Notes under the pieces: generated by a model
What the model was told of the DNA's origin: nothing
The model's database searches: none
What the model saw: the letters and a program-made list of their open reading frames with translations, nothing else
Made by a program: the position numbers and the translations under genes
Shown here: positions 1-9,326 of the stretch, in pieces
Numbering within the stretch: the first letter of the stretch is position 1
Layout: the number at the start of each line of letters is the position of its first letter
From: Huaxiibacter chinensis
GTDB lineage: Bacteria > Pseudomonadota > Gammaproteobacteria > Enterobacterales > Enterobacteriaceae
NCBI RefSeq assembly: GCF_022171985.1
Contig: NZ_JAJVHF010000010.1
Span: 51,942 to 115,941, forward strand
Direction of reading: 5' to 3'
DNA length: 64,000 bases

Positions 1-3000
1 GGGACCTCGTCGACGTCACTGCCGTTTAACCTGGTGGTCGATACCCTTGCGCCCGCCACGCCGGACGCGCCGGACGTCACCGTTAATCCGGACAACGATC
101 CAACCGGCACCCCACTGAATCCAGGCGAGCCTACTCGTGACACCACGCCAGTGCTGAGCGGAACAGGCACCCCTGGCGATACCGTGGCTATCTATATCGA
201 CGGGGTAAAACAGCCCGACGAAGTGACTGTCGACGGTAACGGCGAGTGGACCTGGACGCCGGTTCCGCCGCTGACCAACGGCAGTTATGACATCTCTTTA
301 ACCGTCACCAATAAAGACGGCGCGGGTAACGAAAGCGCACCGTCCCAGCCGGTGACGGTCGTGATCGATACCGTCGCCCCGGATACGCCATCTACGCCAG
401 TCGTCACCGATAACGTCACCCAAATCACCGGTCCGGTGGCCGAAGGCGGCGCCACTAACGATGGACGCCCTGTCCTGAGCGGAACCGGAACCGCCAACGA
501 CGTCATCATTATTTATGACAGTCTGAATGGGGGAACCACACAACAGGAAGTGGGACGCGTCACGGTTGGCGCGGATGGCAACTGGAGCTGGAGACCAGAT
601 ACTGGGCTCGATCAAGGCCCGCATCAATTTACGACCACCGCCACGGATGAAGCCGGGAACGTGTCGGCCCCTTCCGTGCCGATCAACATTACGGTGGATA
701 CCGTCGCCCCAGTCACGCCTGTCATTAGCGCCGTCGGTGGCGAAGAGACCGGTGGCGTCACAGGCGACAACACCCCCACCATTGGAGGCACAGGCACCAC
801 AGGTGATACGGTCATTATTTATAATAATGGCGTGGAAGTCGTGCGGGTTCCTGTCGTCAATGGCGAGTGGTCCTACACCCCGGGCACAACATTTGCGGAC
901 GGCCCGCTGAATATCACCGTGGCTGCCGTTGACCAGGCAGGCAACCTGAGCCCGCTCAGCCCGGCCTTTACGGTCACCGTTGATACGCTGCCGCCAACGG
1001 TGCCGCAGGTGGATAGCATATCTGACAGCACCCTGAGCAATGGCGTGCTTTACACCAATGACAATACCCCAGTCCTGACGGGCAAGGGCGAGGCGGGCGC
1101 CACAATTATCGTCACCGTGGATGGCGTAGCGTCTACCGTTCCGGTTACGGTGCAACCGGATGGCAGCTGGACCTGGACGCCGGATGTGGTGCTTTCGGAT
1201 GCGGCACACACCATAGTCGTCACGTCAACCGACCCGGCGGGCAATACGTCGGGCAGTTCTACCGTTGCGGTGACCGTGGATACGGGCACTCCTGACGCGC
1301 CTGCGAATATGGTTCTGGCCGTCGAGGGTACGCCGCTGACCGGGACCGCGGAAGCGGGAACAATTATTACCGTACGGGACGCCAACAACAATATTATTGG
1401 CACCGGCGTGGCCACGGGCGGAAACTTCTCCATTGCGCTCAGTCCGGCGCAGCTTATTGCAGGCCAACTGACCGTCACCGCCACCGATGCGGCGGGCAAC
1501 GAAAGTCTTCCCGCGCCGTATGACGTCGTCACAGGGCCCGATAATCTGCCGGATGTGCCGGTTATCACGACGCTTATCGATAATGTCGGTGATGTCATTG
1601 GCGACGTTAACGGCAAAACCTCTGACGACCCCACGCCAACGATTAATGGCACCGCGGAAGCAGGGTCGACAATTACGATTTACCTGGACGGTAGCCTGAC
1701 GCCACTGACGACGGTAATTGCCGACGCGATAACGGGTGCGTGGAGTTATACCCTGACCGGCGATCTGGCGGAAGGCCCACACACCTTCGAGGCCACCGCC
1801 ACGCTGGACGGTTTGACCAGCGGGCGCTCTCCGGCCGCGTCCGTGACCATCGACCTGACCGTTCCTGATACGCCGCAAATTGGCTCCGTGACGGATGACG
1901 TCGGCCCGGGCACGGGTCCCCTGACCAGCGGCCAGGCGACTAACGACGATCGTCCAACCCTGGGCGGCAGCGCAACGGCTGGCGATACCATTACCATTTA
2001 CGATAATGGAACGCCGATCGGCAGCGCGCTGGTCGGCTCTACCGGGACCTGGAGCTTTACGCCTCCTGGCCCACTCAGCAATGGCCCTCACGCGCTGACC
2101 ATTACCGCGACAGACCCTGCGGGCAATGTCAGTGGCGCATCGCCGGCATTTAACGTGGTGGTCGATAACATCTCCACTACGCCTGTGATCGGCAGTGCAA
2201 CGGATAACGCGGGTACGGTGACCGGTCCTGTCCTTACCGGCGGCACAACGGACGACACCACGCCTACGCTTTCCGGTACCGCGGAAGCCAACAGCAACGT
2301 GGCGATTTTTGAAGGCAGTACGCAGGTGGGTACCGCCATCGCTGACGCAAGCGGTAACTGGACGTTCACGCCGTTGACCGCACTGAGCGAAGGTCCGCAT
2401 ACCTTTAACGTAATCGCCACCGACCCGCTGGGAAATGTCAGTGCCAGCTCTAACACCTATACCGTGATTGTTGACCTTACCCCGCCAGCCGTACCGTCGA
2501 TCACATCGGTCAACGATAACGTACCGGGCGGCGCAACGGGTGACCTGACCTCGGGCCAGGTCACCAACGATCCGACACCCACGATCACCGGTGCCGGCGT
2601 GGCTGGCAGCACCGTGCATATCCTTAACAACGGCGTCGAAATCGATACCGTGCTTGTTGATGGCAACGGCGTGTGGACCTACACCCCTTCGGCGCTGACG
2701 GACGGCACTTACAATATTCGCGTCAATGCCACCGATGCCGCAGGCAACGTCTCGGCGAACTCGCCTCTCTTCTCCTTTACGGTCGATACCGCCGCGCCAA
2801 CGGCTCCGGCTATCACCACCGTACTGGATGATGTCGGGCCCGTCACCGGGGCTCTGACGTCTGGCGGCACCACCAACGACAGCCGCCCAACCTTTAACGG
2901 CACAGGCGAAATCGGGGCTACCATCACGGTTCTTAGCGACGGACAGCCGCTGGGTACCGCCGTGGTGAATGCCCAGGGTAACTGGACCTTCACCCCCACC

Positions 3001-6000
3001 GATCCACTGCCGGAGGGGCCGCATACCCTGACGTTTAGCGCCACCGATGCCGCAGGGAATGTCAGCCCAACGGCAACCACCTTTGACCTGACCGTAGACA
3101 CCCTCGCGCCACCAGCGCCAGCGATTGTCAACGCGACGGACAATGTCGGCACGCAGTTGACCCCGGTCACCTCGGGACAATCCACCGACGACACCACCCC
3201 AACGCTGAACGGCACCGCGGCGGCGAACGCGACCATCACCCTTTATGAAAATGGATCGCCGGTGGGTACCGCCGTCGCAGATATTAACGGTAACTGGAGC
3301 TTCACGCCGCCTGCTCTCAGCAACGGCAGCCATAGCTGGACGGCAACGGCCACCGATGCGGCAGGCAACGTGAGTCCGGCATCCCCTGCCTTTACGGTGA
3401 TCGTAGATAACATCGCGCCATTGCCACCGGTGATAGTGCAGGCTGTCGACAATGAAGGCAGCGTAACCGGGCCACTGAGCAGCGGTCAGACAACGGACGA
3501 CAGGCTGCCCCGCTTCACCGGCACCAGCGAGCCGAACGCCACCGTACGCATCTTTGAAGGCGCCACCCAGGTGGGTATCGCCACGGCGGACGGTTCCGGC
3601 AACTGGGACGTTACGCTAACCCAACTCCTCGACACCGGTCCGCATACCTTCTACGCTCAGGCGACAGATGCCGCAGGCAATGTCAGCGCATCATCGCCCA
3701 CCTTTACCCTGACGATTGACATTACGCCTCCGACGGTTCCGGTTCTGCTGGCCGTTACGGACGATGTCGGGGGAACGGTGGCACTGACCAATGGTCAACT
3801 GACCAACGATGCCCTGCCAACGCTGAACGGCACCGCCGAAATCGGCTCGACGGTTAAAATCTTCGACAACGGCGTGCAGATTGGCAGCGTCGTCGCCACG
3901 AACGGGACCTGGAGTTTTACCCCTACCACCGCCCTGGCCGATGGCCCGCACTCGCTGACGCTGACCGCGACCGATCCGACAGGCAACGTCAGTACGCCGA
4001 CGACAGGCTTCAACATTACCGTTGATGCCACCGCCCCTAACGCGCCGGTCATTTCCAGCGTGGTGGATGATGTGGGCACCGTCACCGGTGCCGTCACGGG
4101 CGGTAACCCCACTAACGACACCCGCCCAACGCTGAACGGCACCGCCGAACCCAACGCCACCATCAATATTTATGATGGCAACGTGCTGGTCGGCACCGTC
4201 ACTGCGGACGGCAGCGGCAACTGGACCTTGCCGCAAACCACGACCACGCTGACGGAAGGCCAGCATAACTTCACCGCCACGGCCACCGATGCGGCGGGTA
4301 ACGTAAGCGCCCCATCGTCCATCACCTCCATCACCGTGGATACCACCGCGCCGTTGGTGCCAACTAACCTGGCCGTGATCACCAACGGGACGCACGTGAC
4401 GGGTAGCGCCGAAGCGGGCAGTACCGTCACCATCACCACCAGCACGGGAACCGTATTGGGTACCGCTACGGCCGACGGCACGGGCAGCTTTAACGTCACT
4501 ATCTCACCGGCGCAAACCAACAATGAAACATTGCTGGCCTTTGCAACCGATAAGGCCGGGAATGCGGGACTGACGTCCAGCGTCGTCGCGCCGATTACCG
4601 CCCTGCCTAACGCGCCGGTGATCGCCACCATTAACGATAATGTGGGCACCGTTCTGGGGAATGTGACCAACGGTAAGAGCACCGATGATACGACCCCAAC
4701 CCTGAGCGGTACGGCGCAGCCGAACTCCACGGTTACGCTGTATAACAACGGCGTGGCGATGGGTACCGTTACGGCGGACGGCACAGGGAACTGGACCTTC
4801 ACCACGCCGGTGTTAAGCGAAGGGTCGCATGCCTTCACCGCTTCTGCGGCAAATGGCACCGGCAGCGGGCCGGTCTCCATGCCAACCACCGTCATTGTCG
4901 ATACCGTGGCGCCCGTTGCGCCTAACGGGACCTTCAATGCCGATGGCAGCGTCCTGACCGGTACCGCTGAGGCAGGCAGCACCGTCACCATTTCCCTGGG
5001 GAATAACACGACCGTTACCACCATCGCAAACAGTAACGGGACTTACAGTTACACCTTCCAGAATAAACAAACGGAAGGCCAGACACTGCAAATCACCGCG
5101 ACCGATGCCGCAGGGAATACCTCACTGCCTGGCTCAGTACTTGCGCCAGTGGTGCCGTTGTCCGCCAGCAATAACCTTGAAGAGCTGGCTCTGACCACCA
5201 CGGCGACGGTCACTAACGCTCAGTACAGCGATTACGGGTTCCTGCTGGTGGGTGCCGTCGGCAATGTGCTGACGCTACTGGGTAATGACACCGCGCAGGT
5301 CGGCTTTACGGTGGGTAGCGGCGGCAGCGCGGATATCTCGGTCAATGCCAACGCGACCGGTGCGGTTCTTTCGCTGCTGAATACCCTGGAACTGGTGGTG
5401 CAACGCTGGGATGCCGTCAATAACACCTGGACCACCGTGGTCGATACCGGGCAGCCGCAGTTTGCTGACCTGTTGACCCTGGGGGCAACCGGCGTGTCTC
5501 TGAACCTGAACGGGCTTGCCAACGGTCAGTACCGCGTCCTGAGCTATAACACCAATCTGCTGGCGACCGGGTCCTATACCAGCGTTGATGTGGATGTGAA
5601 AGAGACCAGCGCGGGAACCGTCACCGGCACCACCAGCCAGGCGGGGAACGTTATCCTTGATAGCGATCAGACAGCGGGTAGCGACAACGCGCCGGCAGGT
5701 ACCACCGTCACGGCGGTCACCAACGCACAAGGTCAGACGGTAAACGTGACCGCAGACGGAACGGTCATTCAGGGGCTGTATGGCACCCTGACCATGAACC
5801 TCAACGGCACTTATACCTACAACCTGACCAACACCAGCGCAGCGGTCATTGGGCGCACGGAAAGCTTCACCTATACCATTGGCCATAACGGGGCCACCGC
5901 CTCCGCTAACCTGGTCATTTCTCTGGGTGAAAATACCACCACCAATAACCTGGTGGCAGTCGATGACACAGGATCTCTGACCTTTGATACCACCGTAAGC

Positions 6001-7842
6001 GCCATCAATAACGGGACCTCCTCGCAGGGTGGCTTCACCGTTGTCGGGATCAACCTGGGCAGTACGCTGGGGCTGAACCTGCTGGACGATCTGAGCAACC
6101 CTATCGTCTACAACGTGCAGGAAGGCACCACCCGAACCATGACAATTCAGGCCTCGGTGGGCGGTGTCGCGCTGGCATCGGTCTTCGACCTGTACGTCTA
6201 TAAGTTCAACGAAGCCACGCAAACCTTCGAGCAGATGCGCGTCGTCTCTAACTGGCTGCGTGCCCCGCTGCTTGGCGGTACCTCGGCGGCACTGACGCTT
6301 AACCTGCCTGCGGGCGAATATCTGTTCCTGTTGAACACGGCTGCAGGTATCACCGCCCTCACCGCCTATACCCTCAACGTGCTGGAGGATCATGTTTACA
6401 GCGTCGCCAGCGTGGGGGCGAGCACCACCGGGGACGTGCTGGCGGATGATATTGCACCATCAGGCACGCTGGTTACCGAGGTCAACGGCGTCGCGGTTAA
6501 TGGGACTGGCGTTACGACGATTCAGGGAGAATACGGTACGCTGACCATCAATGCGCAGGGTGGATATACCTATACCCTGAAGAGCGGTATTGGCGTCGAT
6601 AGCATCAGCACACCGGATACCTTCGTCTATACCATAACGGCACCAAATGGCGCGAAAGATACCGCTTCACTGAACATTACGCCGACCGCCAGAGCAATGG
6701 ATGCGGTAAACGATATCAGCGCCGTGATGGATGTCACCTCCGTTCACCACACGTCGGCCTACTCCGATACTACCGTCGGCACCGCCAGCTGGTCGGCGGC
6801 GCTGCTGGCACCGACAAGCGGTAACGGTAGCGGGACCTTTGTCGTGGATCCTAACACCGCCCTGCATGACGTGGTGCTGCACTTTAACGTGGCGTCACTG
6901 TTGACGCTGGGCGGTCTGACGGTGAACTGGACGCTGTCGCAGGGGGGCACCACGGTACGTTCTGGCTCCTTTGGCGGCGGCCTGCTGTTGGGCGGTACTG
7001 CGAACATCAGTCTGACCGGTCTTGATCTTAACGCGGGAACCTACACGCTGAGCTATACCGGCAGCATGCCTGCACTGGGTCTGGGTAACGTGACCATCAC
7101 CCCGAGCGTGACAGGGACGAGCTACTCTCTGACCCAGTTCGACGCCACCAGCGGCCATACCGTCAACGGCAATATCTTTGACGGCACCGATTCCGCAGGG
7201 GCGATGGATCAGCTGCACTCCGTAGACACTCGTCTGAGCATCACCGGCTATACGGGGATCACCACCACGCTTGACCCGTACACCACCAGCGCCGCGACGG
7301 TGAATGTTCAGGGCCATTACGGCACGCTCTCCATTGGCGCAGACGGACATTATACCTATGCGCTGAATGCGGGTGTCTCACTCTCAAGCATCACATCGAA
7401 AGAGGTCTTTAACTACACGCTAACCGATCCAACGGGCAAAACTGATAACGCCTCGCTGACCATCAACATGGCACCGCAGTTCATCAGCTCCGAGCATAAC
7501 GACGTCATCACTGGCACCGCGTATGCCGACACGCTGATTTACCAGGTGCTGAACAATACGGCCGGGAACGCCACGGCGGGCAACAGTACCGGGGATCACT
7601 GGACCAACTTCTCATTGGCCCAGGGCGATAAAATCGACATCGGCGATCTGCTGGTTGGCTGGAACGGAAGCGCCTCAACGCTTGGGAACTATGTCCATGT
7701 TAATCAGAGCGGTAGCAATACTGTGATCTCCATCGACCGTGATGGCGCAGGGAGTGCCTACACTAATACTGCGCTTGTCACTCTGGATAACGTTCAGACG
7801 ACCTACGACGAACTGGTTAACCAGAACCACATTATTACCTGA
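1..7842 (+). CDS. BapA-like giant adhesin, type I secreted (5' end outside window)
   Basis: The frame is open from base 1, so the N-terminus is missing; about 2,613 residues are visible. I count 17 Ig-like repeats of about 100 residues up to about base 5160, each opening with a linker such as VDTVAP or VDNIAP and containing NDxxP and DAAGNVS motifs. Then come three longer related modules of about 240-260 residues (about 5170-5940, 5950-6690 and 6695-7470), each ending in a YGTL...Y(T/N)Y...F.YT signature. The last about 115 residues resemble the C-terminal type I secretion signal of BapA/Lap-type adhesins (GDKIDIGDLL, then TYDELVNQNHIIT). By family knowledge such proteins are displayed on the cell surface and support biofilm or host contact. 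The three export genes follow directly, as in Salmonella bapABCD. No RTX nonapeptides are seen. The family assignment is firm; the ligand is unknown. Confidence 0.9.
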   Translation, partial: GTSSTSLPFNLVVDTLAPATPDAPDVTVNPDNDPTGTPLNPGEPTRDTTPVLSGTGTPGDTVAIYIDGVKQPDEVTVDGNGEWTWTPVPPLTNGSYDISLTVTNKDGAGNESAPSQPVTVVIDTVAPDTPSTPVVTDNVTQITGPVAEGGATNDGRPVLSGTGTANDVIIIYDSLNGGTTQQEVGRVTVGADGNWSWRPDTGLDQGPHQFTTTATDEAGNVSAPSVPINITVDTVAPVTPVISAVGGEETGGVTGDNTPTIGGTGTTGDTVIIYNNGVEVVRVPVVNGEWSYTPGTTFADGPLNITVAAVDQAGNLSPLSPAFTVTVDTLPPTVPQVDSISDSTLSNGVLYTNDNTPVLTGKGEAGATIIVTVDGVASTVPVTVQPDGSWTWTPDVVLSDAAHTIVVTSTDPAGNTSGSSTVAVTVDTGTPDAPANMVLAVEGTPLTGTAEAGTIITVRDANNNIIGTGVATGGNFSIALSPAQLIAGQLTVTATDAAGNESLPAPYDVVTGPDNLPDVPVITTLIDNVGDVIGDVNGKTSDDPTPTINGTAEAGSTITIYLDGSLTPLTTVIADAITGAWSYTLTGDLAEGPHTFEATATLDGLTSGRSPAASVTIDLTVPDTPQIGSVTDDVGPGTGPLTSGQATNDDRPTLGGSATAGDTITIYDNGTPIGSALVGSTGTWSFTPPGPLSNGPHALTITATDPAGNVSGASPAFNVVVDNISTTPVIGSATDNAGTVTGPVLTGGTTDDTTPTLSGTAEANSNVAIFEGSTQVGTAIADASGNWTFTPLTALSEGPHTFNVIATDPLGNVSASSNTYTVIVDLTPPAVPSITSVNDNVPGGATGDLTSGQVTNDPTPTITGAGVAGSTVHILNNGVEIDTVLVDGNGVWTYTPSALTDGTYNIRVNATDAAGNVSANSPLFSFTVDTAAPTAPAITTVLDDVGPVTGALTSGGTTNDSRPTFNGTGEIGATITVLSDGQPLGTAVVNAQGNWTFTPTDPLPEGPHTLTFSATDAAGNVSPTATTFDLTVDTLAPPAPAIVNATDNVGTQLTPVTSGQSTDDTTPTLNGTAAANATITLYENGSPVGTAVADINGNWSFTPPALSNGSHSWTATATDAAGNVSPASPAFTVIVDNIAPLPPVIVQAVDNEGSVTGPLSSGQTTDDRLPRFTGTSEPNATVRIFEGATQVGIATADGSGNWDVTLTQLLDTGPHTFYAQATDAAGNVSASSPTFTLTIDITPPTVPVLLAVTDDVGGTVALTNGQLTNDALPTLNGTAEIGSTVKIFDNGVQIGSVVATNGTWSFTPTTALADGPHSLTLTATDPTGNVSTPTTGFNITVDATAPNAPVISSVVDDVGTVTGAVTGGNPTNDTRPTLNGTAEPNATINIYDGNVLVGTVTADGSGNWTLPQTTTTLTEGQHNFTATATDAAGNVSAPSSITSITVDTTAPLVPTNLAVITNGTHVTGSAEAGSTVTITTSTGTVLGTATADGTGSFNVTISPAQTNNETLLAFATDKAGNAGLTSSVVAPITALPNAPVIATINDNVGTVLGNVTNGKSTDDTTPTLSGTAQPNSTVTLYNNGVAMGTVTADGTGNWTFTTPVLSEGSHAFTASAANGTGSGPVSMPTTVIVDTVAPVAPNGTFNADGSVLTGTAEAGSTVTISLGNNTTVTTIANSNGTYSYTFQNKQTEGQTLQITATDAAGNTSLPGSVLAPVVPLSASNNLEELALTTTATVTNAQYSDYGFLLVGAVGNVLTLLGNDTAQVGFTVGSGGSADISVNANATGAVLSLLNTLELVVQRWDAVNNTWTTVVDTGQPQFADLLTLGATGVSLNLNGLANGQYRVLSYNTNLLATGSYTSVDVDVKETSAGTVTGTTSQAGNVILDSDQTAGSDNAPAGTTVTAVTNAQGQTVNVTADGTVIQGLYGTLTMNLNGTYTYNLTNTSAAVIGRTESFTYTIGHNGATASANLVISLGENTTTNNLVAVDDTGSLTFDTTVSAINNGTSSQGGFTVVGINLGSTLGLNLLDDLSNPIVYNVQEGTTRTMTIQASVGGVALASVFDLYVYKFNEATQTFEQMRVVSNWLRAPLLGGTSAALTLNLPAGEYLFLLNTAAGITALTAYTLNVLEDHVYSVASVGASTTGDVLADDIAPSGTLVTEVNGVAVNGTGVTTIQGEYGTLTINAQGGYTYTLKSGIGVDSISTPDTFVYTITAPNGAKDTASLNITPTARAMDAVNDISAVMDVTSVHHTSAYSDTTVGTASWSAALLAPTSGNGSGTFVVDPNTALHDVVLHFNVASLLTLGGLTVNWTLSQGGTTVRSGSFGGGLLLGGTANISLTGLDLNAGTYTLSYTGSMPALGLGNVTITPSVTGTSYSLTQFDATSGHTVNGNIFDGTDSAGAMDQLHSVDTRLSITGYTGITTTLDPYTTSAATVNVQGHYGTLSIGADGHYTYALNAGVSLSSITSKEVFNYTLTDPTGKTDNASLTINMAPQFISSEHNDVITGTAYADTLIYQVLNNTAGNATAGNSTGDHWTNFSLAQGDKIDIGDLLVGWNGSASTLGNYVHVNQSGSNTVISIDRDGAGSAYTNTALVTLDNVQTTYDELVNQNHIIT

Positions 7843-7861
7843 TAGCACGTGCACCAAATGA

Positions 7862-7882
7862 CCCGGGCGTTTATCGCCCGGG
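7862..7882 (+). terminator. GC-rich hairpin between adhesin and export genes
   Basis: A perfect 8-bp stem, CCCGGGCG (7862-7869) with CGCCCGGG (7875-7882), and a 5-nt loop lie 20 bp after the adhesin stop. There is no T-run after it, so it is more likely a partial terminator or an mRNA-stabilising hairpin that lowers expression of the export genes relative to the adhesin. Confidence 0.5.
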
Positions 7883-7922
7883 CATAAACAATAAAGCAGT
7901 ACGTTTTTAATAGGGATATGAC

Positions 7923-9326
7923 ATGGGAAAGAAGATGCCTTACTGGTGGCTTTCGTGCTGCCTGATATCTGTGCCCGTTCTCGCGGCGAATCCTGCTTCC
8001 GTCATAAACACCGGACAGCTCAGTGAAACCCAGGAACTCCCCTCGCTTAACGGTCGCGTGGCCCCTAACGCCAGCAAAGCGGCCCCCGGTACGCTGCAAC
8101 TCGGCGAAGCGGTGAATCGGGCCGTCACCTGGCATCCTGCCATTAGCGAAGCCGTAGGCAAACTTTACGAACAAACCGAGCAGGTCGACGTCGCCAAATC
8201 CAAATATTACCCCCAGATCAACGCCGGCATGGATAATGGCTATACGCGTAACGGCGGAGACGATGGCTTTACGCCATCGCTGGTGCTGTCGCTGTCACAA
8301 ATGCTGTATGACTTCGGCAAAGTGGCAAGTCAGGTCCGCGCTGAAAGCGCAGGGGTGGCCCAGCAGCAGGCCAATGTGCTGGTCAGCATTGATACCATCG
8401 CCCACGATACGGCTGTCGCCATGGTGCAGGTGCAAACCTGGCAACAACTGGTGGATACCGCCAAAGAACAGCTCGATGCCCTCTCGCAAATCGGCAGCCT
8501 CACCCGCCAGCGTAACGATGAAGGCGCGACTTCCTTATCAGACGTGGTCCAGACCGATGCGCGTATCGAAGGCGCACGCGCCCAGCTTATGCAGTACCAG
8601 GCCAGCCTGGACAGCGCCCGCGCCACGTTAATGAGCTTTCTTGGCTGGAATAACCTCAATAGCGTCAGTAACGACTTCCCGGAAAGCCTGAATCGCAGCT
8701 GTGATATCGCCGAGCCAGACGATCGGCTGGTGCCTGCCGTGCTCTCCGCATGGGCACAGGCCAACGTGGCGCAGGCCAACCTCGATTATGCCAATGCGCA
8801 AATGACGCCTACCGTCTCGCTCGAACCGGAAGTGCGCCACTATTTAAACGACAAATATGCCGGTCATGATTCGCTGGACCGCACGCAATATTCCGCGTGG
8901 GTTAAAGTGCAGATGCCTTTATACCAGGGGGGAGGTCTTACCGCCCGGCGCAACGCTGCCGGACACGCGGTCGAAGCGGCGCAATCCACCATACAACGTA
9001 CCCGCCTCGACGTTCGGCAAAAACTGCTGGAAGCCCGCAGCCAGATCCTGAGCCTGATGAGCACCCTGCAAATCCAGGCGCGCCAGGAATCCCTGAGCGC
9101 CCGCACGCGTGAGCTTTATCAGCAACAGTATCTCGATCTGGGCACGCGCCCGCTGCTCGACGTGCTCAATGCTGAACAGGAGGTTTATCAGGCCCGCTTC
9201 ACCCAGCAGCAGACCGCAGGACAGCTGCATCAACTCCAGCTCAACTGCCTTTACAACACCGGCCGGTTGCGTCATTCGTTCGATCTTGAAAATCGCACCA
9301 TCCAGACTGTGGAGATCCAGCCATGA
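7923..9326 (+). CDS. TolC-family outer membrane channel for the adhesin (BapB/LapE-like)
   Basis: This 467-residue protein has an N-terminal signal peptide ending near VLAANPAS. It then shows the two long helical repeats typical of TolC-like outer membrane efflux proteins (for example KYYPQINAGMDNGYTR and, in the second half, VKVQMPLYQGGGLTARRN). It should form the outer membrane and periplasmic tunnel of a type I secretion system. It lies 80 bp after the adhesin gene and overlaps the ABC transporter gene by 4 bp (ATGA), so the export genes are translationally coupled. The dedicated TolC in a bap/lap-type locus suggests it serves this adhesin rather than drug efflux. The start at 7923 is the first ATG after a purine-rich AATAGGGA. 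Confidence 0.9.
   Translation: MGKKMPYWWLSCCLISVPVLAANPASVINTGQLSETQELPSLNGRVAPNASKAAPGTLQLGEAVNRAVTWHPAISEAVGKLYEQTEQVDVAKSKYYPQINAGMDNGYTRNGGDDGFTPSLVLSLSQMLYDFGKVASQVRAESAGVAQQQANVLVSIDTIAHDTAVAMVQVQTWQQLVDTAKEQLDALSQIGSLTRQRNDEGATSLSDVVQTDARIEGARAQLMQYQASLDSARATLMSFLGWNNLNSVSNDFPESLNRSCDIAEPDDRLVPAVLSAWAQANVAQANLDYANAQMTPTVSLEPEVRHYLNDKYAGHDSLDRTQYSAWVKVQMPLYQGGGLTARRNAAGHAVEAAQSTIQRTRLDVRQKLLEARSQILSLMSTLQIQARQESLSARTRELYQQQYLDLGTRPLLDVLNAEQEVYQARFTQQQTAGQLHQLQLNCLYNTGRLRHSFDLENRTIQTVEIQP

Noticed and set aside
1225..3333. Long open frame antisense to the adhesin gene (about 700 codons), with other long antisense frames at 298-1209 and 5275-6393
   Set aside because: They mirror the Ig repeats, lack ribosome sites, and their translation is Arg/His-rich low-complexity sequence. 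Long antisense frames are expected from GC-rich repetitive coding DNA.
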